From an uncultured Collinsella sp. (GTDB taxonomy: Bacteria; Actinomycetota; Coriobacteriia; Coriobacteriales; Coriobacteriaceae), in contig CAUFWM010000071.1 of NCBI GenBank assembly GCA_959596505.1, forward strand, positions 1-5,216: a DNA stretch of 5,216 nucleotides, in the 5' to 3' direction. Shown here in pieces: positions 1 to 5,010 of this stretch. The notes beneath the pieces were generated by a model. It searched no databases. It saw only the letters and a list, made by a program, of their open reading frames with translations, and was not told the DNA's origin. Each line of letters opens with the position of its first letter. The first letter of the stretch is position 1. The position numbers and the translations under genes were made by a program.

Positions 1-731
1 AGGAACTCATCGTTCACGTTGCGCTTACGAGCGAGCTCGGAAGCGGCGACGATGCTCGTCCACTGACGCACGACCTGCATGGGCATATCGGCGCGGTCGC
101 AGTAGAGCTCCAGGTAGGCCTCAGCCTGGTCCTTGCTGTTGAGGGCAAAGAGCAGGTAGGTGGTGGCAACGTCGGCAGCAGGGGAGCCCTGGGTGGCATG
201 TGCCCAGTCGCAGACGTACAGCTGGCCGTCGTCGCCGACGATGACGTTGGAGGGGTTGAAGTCGCCGTGGCAGACCTTGAACTCCTTGGTCATGCCGTCC
301 AGACGCTCCTGAAGGTTGTAGCGCGTGGTGGCATTGAGCTGATCGAGGCTGTCGATCATGCGGGCGAACTTATCGCGCTGACGGTTGAGCAGCGGGGAGG
401 TGTAGCCGTGGATCTCGATCTGGAGGTCGACGAACATCTCGAGGTACTCACCAAAGCGCTGGGGCTCGGCAGTCATCTTCTCGGCAAGGGTGGTGCCCGG
501 AACCTTCTCGGTCACGAGAGCCCAGCCGTTGGCGTTCTCGAGCTGGGAAACCTCGAGAGCCTTGGGGCTGCGGATGCCGCACTCATTGATGCGGGCAAGA
601 TTCAAAGCCTCGTTGAACACGTCGGAGACGGGCTTGGTCTCGTTAAAGACCTTGACGATCTTGTCGCCCAGGTCGTAAACGACCTTGTTGCCGCGACGGA
701 CGAGCTCGGTCTTGGAATCGGGGAGCAGCAT
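1..731 (-). CDS. APH/choline-kinase-like phosphotransferase, C-terminus cut off by the window edge
   Basis: Reading back from the ATG at 731 gives 243 complete codons with no stop; the gene continues past base 1. The protein begins MLLPDSKTELVRRGNK and has the plan of the aminoglycoside phosphotransferase/choline kinase fold. An N-lobe carries a candidate ATP-binding Lys27 (IVKVF) and Glu41. The Brenner motif HGDFNPSN (155-162) supplies catalytic Asp157 and Asn162. The metal-binding Asp175 lies in CDWAHATQG, followed by the usual SPAADVATTYLLF helix. Family members move the ATP gamma-phosphate onto a small hydroxylated molecule in the cytoplasm. The substrate cannot be read from sequence, and this is not evidence of drug resistance. 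The start is firm: GAAAGGA (739-745) lies upstream and an in-frame TGA is four codons before the ATG. It follows adhE by 88 bases on the same strand, so co-transcription by read-through is possible. Confidence 0.85.
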   Translation of the reverse strand, partial: MLLPDSKTELVRRGNKVVYDLGDKIVKVFNETKPVSDVFNEALNLARINECGIRSPKALEVSQLENANGWALVTEKVPGTTLAEKMTAEPQRFGEYLEMFVDLQIEIHGYTSPLLNRQRDKFARMIDSLDQLNATTRYNLQERLDGMTKEFKVCHGDFNPSNVIVGDDGQLYVCDWAHATQGSPAADVATTYLLFALNSKDQAEAYLELYCDRADMPMQVVRQWTSIVAASELARKRNVNDEF

Positions 732-764
732 GATTGCATCCTTTCAACGATGCGATAGAAGCAA

Positions 765-800
765 CGGCGGGGGCGTGCGTACACTCGTGCACCCCCGCCG
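765..800 (-). other. GC-rich hairpin between adhE and the phosphotransferase gene
   Basis: Bases 765-773 and 792-800 form a perfect 9-bp GC-only stem (CGGCGGGGG/CCCCCGCCG) around an 18-nt loop. A short GTGC/GCAC pairing inside gives an alternative register. It lies 19 bases after the adhE stop on the transcribed strand, but no U-tract follows (GTTGC comes next). It may be a weak or factor-dependent terminator, or a 3'-end stabilising structure that lets some transcripts continue into the downstream gene. The stem is seen in the sequence; its role is inference. Confidence 0.5.
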
Positions 801-819
801 CAAATAACCGTGCTAAAAA

Positions 820-3468
820 CTAGCAGACGGCGTAGTCCTGGGGCTCGCGGCCGTAGTAGGCGTCCAGGTAGAGCTCCTTGATCTCGCTCATGAGCGGGTA
901 GCGCGGGTTAGCGCCGGTGCACTGGTCGTTGAATGCCTGCTCGGTCATCTCGTCGAGGGTGTCGAGGAAGTACTGCTCGTCAACACCGTAGTCGGCGATG
1001 GTCTTCTTGACACCGATGAAGTCCTTGAGCTCCTCGAGCTTCGTGATGAAGTTCTCGAAGACCTCCTTGTCGTCCTTGCCCTCGATGCCGCAGTACTTGG
1101 CCATCTCGGCGTAGTTGTGCAGCGCGTTGGGGTAAGGATACTGGGAGAAGGTACCCATCTTGACGGGAGCCTCGGCGGCGTTGTAGCGCATAACGCGGGT
1201 CAGGATGACGGCGTTTGCGAGGCCGTGGGGCAGGTGATGGAAAGCGCCGAGCTTGTGGGCCATGGAGTGGTTGAGGCCCAGGAAGGCGTTGGCGAAGGCC
1301 ATACCGGCCATGCAGGAGGCGTTGTGCATCTCCTCGCGGGCATGCGGGTCCTTGGCACCGTTCGTGAAGCTGGAGGGCAGGTTCTCGAAGACGAGCTTAG
1401 CAGCGCGCTCGGAGAGGCCCTTAGTGTAGTCGGAAGCCATGATGGAGACGTAGGACTCGATGGCGTGGGTCATGACGTCGATGCCGGAGGCAGCGGTCAG
1501 GCCGCGCGGGGCGGTCATGCAGTTGTCGGCGTCGACGATAGCCATGTTGGGGAGCAGCGCGTAGTCGGCGAGCGGCCACTTGATGCCGGTCTCCTTGTCG
1601 GTGATGATGGCGAACGGCGTGCACTCGGAGCCGGTACCCGAAGAGGTCGGGACGGCAACGAAGTAGGCCTTCTTGCCCATCTCGGGGAAGGTGAAGATAC
1701 GCTTGCGGATGTCCATGAAGTCCATGGCCATGTCCTCAAACTTGCACTCGGGGTGCTCGTACATCATCCACATGATCTTGCCGGCGTCCATAGCGGAGCC
1801 ACCGCCGACGGCGATGATGACGTCCGGCTCAAAGAGGGCCATCTGCTTGGCGCCGCGACGTGCGCACTGCAGCGACGGATCGGGCTCGACGTCATAGAAG
1901 CAGTCGTGGGCGATGCCCATCTCGTCGAGCTTGGCCTCGATGGCGCGGGTGTTGCCATTCTTGAAGAGGAACTGGTCGGTGACGATGAAGGCGCGCTTCT
2001 TGCCCATGACGGTACCGAGCTCGTCGAGGGCGACGGGCGTGGAACCCTTCTTGAAGTAGACCTTCTCGGGAGCGCGGAACCACAGCATGTTCTCACGGCG
2101 CTCGGCCACAGTCTTAACGTTGATCAAGTGCTTCACCCCAACGTTCTCGGAGACGGAGTTGCCGCCCCAGGAGCCGCAGCCCAGGGTCAGAGACGGCTTC
2201 ATGCCAAAGTTGTACAGGTCACCGATGCCGCCGTGCGAGGACGGGGTGTTGATGACGATACGGCAGGCCTTCATGACGTGCTCGAACAGGCTGATCTTCT
2301 CGGCCTGGGCGGGGTGCACGTACAGAGAGGCGGTGTGGCCCGGGCCACCGGCGAGCACCAGGTGCTCGGCCTTGTCGACGGCCTCCTGGAAGTCCTTGGC
2401 GTGGTACATGGCCAGGACCGGGGAGAGCTTCTCGTGGGAGAACTCCTCCTTGGCGGGGTCGGTGGAGGTGACCTCGGCGATCAGGATCTTGGTCTTGGCG
2501 GGAACCTCGATGCCGGCGAGCTCGGCGATCTTGGCGGCAGCCATGCCGGGGATGCGGTGATCGAGAGCGCCGTTCTTGAACATGGCGGCACGCAGGGCCT
2601 CCATCTCGGCACCCTGCTTGACGAAGTGGCAGCCGCGCTTCTGGAACTCGGCCTTGACCTGGTCATAGATGGTGTCGATGACGGTCACGGACTGCTCGGA
2701 AGCGCAGATCATGCCGTTGTCGAAGGTCTTGGAGTGGATGATGGAGTTGACGGCGAGCAGCACGTCGGCGGTGTCGTCGATGACGACCGGGGTGTTACCG
2801 GCGCCAACGCCCAGCGCGGGCTTGCCCGAGGAGTAAGCGGCCTTGACCATGCCCGGGCCACCGGTGGCGAGGATGATGTCGACGTCGCGCATGACCATGT
2901 TGGTCAGCTCGATGGAGGGGACATCAACCCAGCCGATGATGCCCTCGGGGGCACCGGCCTTGACGGCGGCGTCAAGCACGAGCTTGGCAGCGGCGATGGT
3001 GCACTTGGCGGCAGCCGGGTGCGGGGAGATGATGATGGCGTTGCGGGTCTTCAGGCTGATCAGCGTCTTGAAGATCGCGGTAGAAGTGGGGTTGGTCGTC
3101 GGGATGACGGCGCCCACGATGCCGATGGGCTCGGCGATCTTGGTGATGCCGTAAGCCTCGTCGCGCTCCAGGACACCACAGGTCTTGGTGTTCTTGTAAG
3201 CGTTGTAGATGTACTCTGCGGCGTAGTGGTTCTTGATGACCTTGTCCTCAAGAACGCCGCGGCCGGTCTCCTCGATGGCCATCTTCGCCAACGGGATACG
3301 AGCCTTGTTGGCAGCCATGGCGGCCTCATAGAAGATCTTGTCGACCTGCTCCTGCGTGTACGTAGCAAAAAGCGCCTGGGCCTCTCGCATCTGAGCGAGC
3401 TTGGCCTCAAGCGCCTCTACGTTGTCCACAATTGCGGGAGTAGTGTTTTCCGGTGACTTTTTCACCAT
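820..3468 (-). CDS. adhE: bifunctional acetaldehyde-CoA/alcohol dehydrogenase AdhE
   Basis: This 882-residue protein is full length for the family (about 870-890). It reduces acetyl-CoA to acetaldehyde and then ethanol with two NADH, regenerating NAD+ during fermentation. Residues about 15-450 are the aldehyde dehydrogenase half: TTNPTSTA (124-131), GGPGMV (203-208), GVGAGNTP (220-227) and the catalytic Cys255 in NGMICASEQ. Residues about 460-870 are the iron-dependent alcohol dehydrogenase half: nucleotide-binding VGGGSAMDAGK (554-564), PTSSGTGSE (607-615) and likely Fe(II) ligands Asp664, His668, His734 and His748, whose spacing matches E. coli AdhE. AdhE proteins assemble into cytoplasmic filaments (spirosomes); known for the family, not visible here. 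The start at 3468 is fixed by AAGGAG six bases upstream (3475-3480). The stop is TAG. No Rex-type TTGTGAA-N-TTCACAA operator is evident upstream. Over about 780 codons there is no TTA, CTA or TCA, consistent with a highly expressed gene. Confidence 0.97.
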   Translation of the reverse strand: MVKKSPENTTPAIVDNVEALEAKLAQMREAQALFATYTQEQVDKIFYEAAMAANKARIPLAKMAIEETGRGVLEDKVIKNHYAAEYIYNAYKNTKTCGVLERDEAYGITKIAEPIGIVGAVIPTTNPTSTAIFKTLISLKTRNAIIISPHPAAAKCTIAAAKLVLDAAVKAGAPEGIIGWVDVPSIELTNMVMRDVDIILATGGPGMVKAAYSSGKPALGVGAGNTPVVIDDTADVLLAVNSIIHSKTFDNGMICASEQSVTVIDTIYDQVKAEFQKRGCHFVKQGAEMEALRAAMFKNGALDHRIPGMAAAKIAELAGIEVPAKTKILIAEVTSTDPAKEEFSHEKLSPVLAMYHAKDFQEAVDKAEHLVLAGGPGHTASLYVHPAQAEKISLFEHVMKACRIVINTPSSHGGIGDLYNFGMKPSLTLGCGSWGGNSVSENVGVKHLINVKTVAERRENMLWFRAPEKVYFKKGSTPVALDELGTVMGKKRAFIVTDQFLFKNGNTRAIEAKLDEMGIAHDCFYDVEPDPSLQCARRGAKQMALFEPDVIIAVGGGSAMDAGKIMWMMYEHPECKFEDMAMDFMDIRKRIFTFPEMGKKAYFVAVPTSSGTGSECTPFAIITDKETGIKWPLADYALLPNMAIVDADNCMTAPRGLTAASGIDVMTHAIESYVSIMASDYTKGLSERAAKLVFENLPSSFTNGAKDPHAREEMHNASCMAGMAFANAFLGLNHSMAHKLGAFHHLPHGLANAVILTRVMRYNAAEAPVKMGTFSQYPYPNALHNYAEMAKYCGIEGKDDKEVFENFITKLEELKDFIGVKKTIADYGVDEQYFLDTLDEMTEQAFNDQCTGANPRYPLMSEIKELYLDAYYGREPQDYAVC

Positions 3469-3508
3469 TTGTGTCTCCTTGCGATCGGAGATTTACCCTA
3501 CGCCTTGC

Positions 3509-3517
3509 ATGATAGCA
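3509..3517 (-). promoter_or_regulatory. probable adhE promoter, extended -10
   Basis: Read on the minus strand the segment is TGC-TATCAT: a five-of-six match to TATAAT with the TGn extension directly before it. This would start transcription near 3502, leaving a leader of about 33 bases before the adhE ATG. No convincing -35 lies 16-18 bases upstream, which is common for extended -10 promoters. Confidence 0.5.
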
Positions 3518-3560
3518 AGAAATTATTCGGCGAACGGTCAGATTCCTGTAAAAGGCACAC

Positions 3561-3590
3561 TAAAACGCTTCAATAAACTGAAGCGTTTTA
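3561..3590. promoter_or_regulatory. perfect 12-bp dyad upstream of adhE: operator or bidirectional terminator-like hairpin
   Basis: TAAAACGCTTCA (3561-3572) is repeated in inverse as TGAAGCGTTTTA (3579-3590) around the 6-base spacer ATAAAC. The centre lies about 74 bases upstream of the inferred adhE start site, a position where an activator or distal repressor could bind. Equally, the flanking A and T runs make the RNA look like a short stem plus U4 on either strand, so it could act as a backup terminator behind rpmB. It does not match Rex or cre consensus sites. The dyad is directly seen; function is open. Confidence 0.5.
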
Positions 3591-3619
3591 ACTAAACTAT
3601 CTACCAGTGCATCGCCCCG

Positions 3620-3677
3620 CTCATTGGGGACAGGCTTACACGGGTGTTTTCGCTCATGTAAGCCTGTCCCCAATGAG
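3620..3677. repeat. perfect 21-bp inverted repeat with 16-base loop (REP/MITE-like palindrome)
   Basis: Bases 3620-3640 are the exact reverse complement of 3657-3677, with 16 loop bases between. The arms contain ATTGGGGACAGGC. A G-T and a C-G pair extend the stem outward to 3618/3679. No U-tract follows on either strand, so it is not a typical intrinsic terminator. It sits one base outside the rpmB terminator stem-and-tract, in non-coding sequence. A long exact palindrome with a GGGGACAG arm in an intergenic gap resembles dispersed REP-type elements mobilised by Y1 (RAYT) transposases; that assignment is inference, since only one copy is visible. Confidence 0.7.
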
Positions 3678-3680
3678 TGC

Positions 3681-3713
3681 AAAAAGGCGCCCTCCGTAGG
3701 GGAGGGCGCCTTT
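3681..3713 (-). terminator. Rho-independent terminator of rpmB
   Basis: Bases 3683-3695 pair perfectly with 3701-3713 (core GGCGCCCTCC/GGAGGGCGCC) around a 5-base loop. On the minus strand the stem is followed by a run of T (complement of 3681-3685). It ends the rpmB transcript about 70 bases after the stop codon. On the plus strand only three T follow, so it mainly serves the minus strand. The 3' UTR between stop and terminator also holds a loose 7-bp inverted repeat (3735-3741 with 3772-3778) of unclear meaning. Confidence 0.88.
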
Positions 3714-3781
3714 GGTAAGTTCTATGTGAACGCGAGGTCTTTGACCCGGAGAGTCCGAGGTACTTGTTGGTAAGACCTTAT

Positions 3782-3970
3782 TTAGGAGCGCGCAACCTTG
3801 CCGGACTTGAGGCAGGTGGAGCAAACGTTCATCTTGCGACGGTGACCATCGACGACGACGTAGACGCGCTGGATGTTGGGGCGGAACTTACGGTTGGTGA
3901 CGCGGTGAGAGTGGCTGATGGAGCGACCGGCAACGGGGTGCTTACCGCAAACTTCGCAAACTTTGGACAT
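3782..3970 (-). CDS. rpmB: 50S ribosomal protein L28 (bL28), four-cysteine zinc-ribbon form
   Basis: The 62-residue product starts MSKVCEVCGKHPVAGRSISH and ends CSTCLKSGKVARS, the full length and layout of bacterial L28, a component of the large ribosomal subunit. Two CxxC pairs, Cys5/Cys8 and Cys50/Cys53, make this the C+ form expected to hold one zinc ion. Other bacteria encode C- paralogues used under zinc shortage; none is seen here. The basic segment RVTNRKFRPNIQRV fits rRNA binding. The reading frame is open upstream to 4018, but the ATG at 3970 is preferred because a strong AAGGAGG lies seven bases before it and homology starts there. It is a monocistronic unit: its own promoter upstream, a strong terminator downstream, and divergent from pyrR. 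Confidence 0.96.
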   Translation of the reverse strand: MSKVCEVCGKHPVAGRSISHSHRVTNRKFRPNIQRVYVVVDGHRRKMNVCSTCLKSGKVARS

Positions 3971-3977
3971 AACTGAC

Positions 3978-3984
3978 CCTCCTT
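3978..3984 (-). promoter_or_regulatory. rpmB ribosome binding site
   Basis: AAGGAGG on the minus strand, seven bases before the ATG at 3970. It decides the start against the 16-codon upstream extension of the same frame, which would place this site inside the gene. Confidence 0.85.
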
Positions 3985-4024
3985 GGGCGACAAACGAACA
4001 TGTCGCGTTAACAAACAAGCCTGA

Positions 4025-4033
4025 ACTATAGCA
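4025..4033 (-). promoter_or_regulatory. rpmB promoter, extended -10
   Basis: Minus-strand TGC-TATAGT is a five-of-six -10 with the TGn extension. Transcription would start near 4018, giving a leader of about 48 bases that carries the AAGGAGG site. The -35 region 17 bases upstream (CGCACA) is weak. Confidence 0.6.
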
Positions 4034-4065
4034 CAGAAGCAGATCCCTGTGCGTAATCTACACAG
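4031..4065. promoter_or_regulatory. inverted-repeat cluster overlapping the rpmB promoter spacer
   Basis: GCACAG (4031-4036) and CTGTGC (4047-4052) form a 6-bp dyad with a 10-base spacer. The same CTGTG pairs in dyad with CACAG at 4061-4065 (9-base spacer). The three half-sites are about 14-15 bases apart and cover the area between the -10 and just upstream of the -35 of rpmB. A protein bound here would block RNA polymerase. The half-sites are short, so chance is a real alternative, and I do not recognise the regulator. Confidence 0.3.
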
Positions 4066-4276
4066 AGATATTTCTCTTTTGGCGATAGTGCTCACGCCAC
4101 GGCCCTGGACGTAGATCCGATTTGCGTGCAGCAGAGGGGATTATGCCAGCTCGTGCGTACGTTTTCAAGCTCGTCCCAAAAATATATATAGGTTTATTGA
4201 GCATCGGGCTCCGTTTACGGATTGCTCTGTATTTATGCTCGCAATTAAGCTCGAGGTTGGCTACACTATCCCTTGA
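4066..4276. other. intergenic region between the divergent rpmB and pyrR units
   Basis: No coding frame here has a start, ribosome site and protein-like composition. Base composition is much more AT-rich than in the genes, especially around 4178-4200. The segment must carry the plus-strand promoter for the pyr operon and the 5' end of its leader. AAGCTCG occurs at 4167-4173 and again at 4247-4253. I see no RNA gene in it. Confidence 0.5.
4162..4190 (+). promoter_or_regulatory. candidate pyr operon promoter
   Basis: TTTTCA (4162-4167) and TATATA (4185-4190) are separated by 17 bases and give a plausible sigma-70-type pair, with start near 4197 and a leader of about 225 bases. An alternative -10, TACACT at 4262-4267, would place the start just before the PyrR-binding hairpin but has no good -35. 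The choice is not settled by sequence. Confidence 0.35.
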
Positions 4277-4306
4277 CCATTAAAGGGGTACGAGATACCC
4301 ACATGG
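4277..4306 (+). promoter_or_regulatory. PyrR binding loop / anti-antiterminator
   Basis: A two-part hairpin: lower stem CCAT/ATGG (4277-4280 with 4303-4306), a purine-rich internal bulge TAAAG (4281-4285), an upper stem GGGTA/TACCC (4286-4290 with 4296-4300) and the loop CGAGA. Known PyrR sites have the same plan, with a purine-rich bulge preceded by U's on the 5' side and a GNGA-type terminal loop (CNGNGA in Bacillus). Here the loop is one base shorter if the last A-U pair forms. Its 3' arm overlaps the antiterminator's 5' arm, so PyrR bound with UMP would favour termination. Confidence 0.65.
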
Positions 4307-4348
4307 AATTACATAGCTGCCAAAGAGCAGCCCTTCCTGTGGGTGTCT
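4293..4348 (+). promoter_or_regulatory. pyr leader antiterminator hairpin
   Basis: AGATACCCACA (4293-4303) pairs with TGTGGGTGTCT (4338-4348) over 11 positions with one U-G wobble. The helix continues after a one-base bulge with GGAA/TTCC (4305-4308 with 4334-4337), and an inner GCTGC/GCAGC hairpin (4316-4320 with 4327-4331) caps it. It uses the 5' arm of the terminator, so the two are mutually exclusive. It would form when PyrR is not bound, allowing transcription into pyrR and pyrB. Confidence 0.7.
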
Positions 4349-4382
4349 GGTCCGCTTTGAGCGGTCGGGCATCTATTTTTTT
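4341..4382 (+). terminator. attenuator terminator upstream of pyrR
   Basis: Bases 4341-4356 pair with 4360-4374: an upper CCGCT/AGCGG stem, a bulged T4351, then ten more pairs including G-U wobbles, with the loop TTG. One A and then seven T (4376-4382) follow. It ends 39 bases before the pyrR ATG and lies in the leader of an intact gene, which identifies it as a conditional terminator rather than the end of an upstream gene. No plus-strand gene precedes it. Confidence 0.75.
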
Positions 4383-4400
4383 GACTGTGTCAGCAGTCAA
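4381..4400 (+). promoter_or_regulatory. small hairpin between the attenuator and the pyrR ribosome site
   Basis: TTGACTG (4381-4387) and CAGTCAA (4394-4400) form a perfect 7-bp stem with a 6-base loop. It starts within the terminator's T-run and ends eight bases before the purine-rich ribosome site. It may help keep the ribosome site accessible in read-through mRNA or tune initiation; this is inference. Confidence 0.5.
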
Positions 4401-4421
4401 GACATGTGAGGAAGGAGATCG

Positions 4422-5006
4422 ATGGGCACGACTTCCCCCAAGGCGGTCATCATGGACGAGACCGCCGTCAATCGAGCGATGACCCGCATCGCGCACGAGA
4501 TTCTCGAGCGCAACGAGGGCTGTGAAGACCTCGCTCTGGTCGGCATCGTCACGCGCGGCGACCTTCTGGCAAAGAAACTCGCCGAGGAGATCAAGGAGAT
4601 CGAGGGCGTCGACGTTCCGCTCGGCAGCCTCGACATCAGCTTCTACCGCGATGACTACGCTACCAATTTCGCTCCCGCGATCCACGCCACCAACATTCCC
4701 TTTAGCGTCGACGGCAAGCGCGTCGTGCTGGTGGACGACATCCTGTATACGGGCCGTACCATTCGCGCCGCTCTCGACGCCGTCATGGATCTGGGCCGTC
4801 CGAGCCGTATTGAGCTGGCAGTCCTCGTTGACCGCGGCCACCGTGAGCTCCCCATCTCGCCGGACTTTGTCGGCAAGAACGTTCCCTCGTCGCATGAGGA
4901 GAACGTGCACTTATATATGAAGGAAGTCGACGGCCACACTGCCGTCGAGATTAACGACGTCGCGCCGGGTTCCCACGTGGGCTCCGCGCCGCTGGGAGGT
5001 GAGTAG
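4422..5006 (+). CDS. pyrR: bifunctional pyr operon regulator PyrR / uracil phosphoribosyltransferase
   Basis: The 194-residue protein matches PyrR along its length: KAVIMDE (7-13), RIAHEILERN (22-31), GIVTRGDLLAKKL (41-53), DISFYRDD (71-78), the PRPP-binding signature VVLVDDILYTGRT (101-113) and LGRPSRIELAVLVDRGHRELPI (124-145). PyrR binds the leader RNA of pyr genes when UMP is high and promotes termination; PRPP counteracts it. Many members also have weak uracil phosphoribosyltransferase activity. B. subtilis PyrR is 181 residues; here about 14 extra residues (from APGSHVGS, 181 on) form a Gly/Ser/Pro-rich tail. The ATG at 4422 is preferred because the conserved KAVIMDE lies just inside it. 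GGAG is only four bases before it, while the wider run GAGGAAGGAG starts at 4408. It is the first gene of the operon, with pyrB four bases after its stop. Confidence 0.96.
   Translation: MGTTSPKAVIMDETAVNRAMTRIAHEILERNEGCEDLALVGIVTRGDLLAKKLAEEIKEIEGVDVPLGSLDISFYRDDYATNFAPAIHATNIPFSVDGKRVVLVDDILYTGRTIRAALDAVMDLGRPSRIELAVLVDRGHRELPISPDFVGKNVPSSHEENVHLYMKEVDGHTAVEINDVAPGSHVGSAPLGGE
4994..4999 (+). promoter_or_regulatory. pyrB ribosome binding site inside the end of pyrR
   Basis: GGGAGG lies in the last codons of pyrR, so ribosomes ending pyrR can pass directly to pyrB (translational coupling). The spacing to GTG 5011 is 11 bases, a little long; the spacing to GTG 4999 would be nil, which argues for 5011. 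Confidence 0.6.
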
Positions 5007-5010
5007 TACC

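Noticed and set aside
1..731. Aminoglycoside resistance gene
   Set aside because: The APH fold motifs are shared by many metabolic kinases. Nothing here identifies an aminoglycoside-modifying subfamily, and the chromosomal context has no mobile element.
198..758. 186-codon plus-strand open frame
   Set aside because: It is the codon-aligned mirror of the phosphotransferase gene on the minus strand, which carries the HGDFNPSN and CDWAHA motifs; the plus-strand product has no family features.
1117..3456. 779-codon open frame on the plus strand, antisense to adhE
   Set aside because: It is codon-aligned with adhE and stays open only because adhE avoids TTA, CTA and TCA codons. Its product is a low-complexity Gly/Val/Asp/Leu-rich sequence with no recognisable domain, and adhE is an unmistakable full-length enzyme.
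3561..3713. CRISPR-like or tandem repeat array
   Set aside because: The three dyads in this gap have different sequences and no repeated unit with regular spacers.
3735..3778. Possible tRNA-like or small RNA fold downstream of rpmB
   Set aside because: Only a 7-bp inverted repeat and a 4-bp inner stem are present. There is no acceptor stem, anticodon arm or T-loop consensus, so it is best read as 3' UTR of rpmB.
3971..4018. N-terminal extension of L28 to an ATG at 4018
   Set aside because: The extra 16 residues are not L28-like, the strong AAGGAGG site would lie inside the gene, and the extension starts at the inferred transcription start.
4273..4482. Leader peptide frame running through the pyr attenuator into pyrR
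   Set aside because: Neither the TTG at 4273 nor the ATG at 4303 has a ribosome site, there is no run of regulatory codons, and the frame overlaps pyrR by about 60 bases. The RNA hairpins explain the region better.
4266..4910. 214-codon minus-strand open frame over pyrR
   Set aside because: It is a shadow of pyrR and its leader. The plus-strand frame has the PRPP motif and full PyrR homology.
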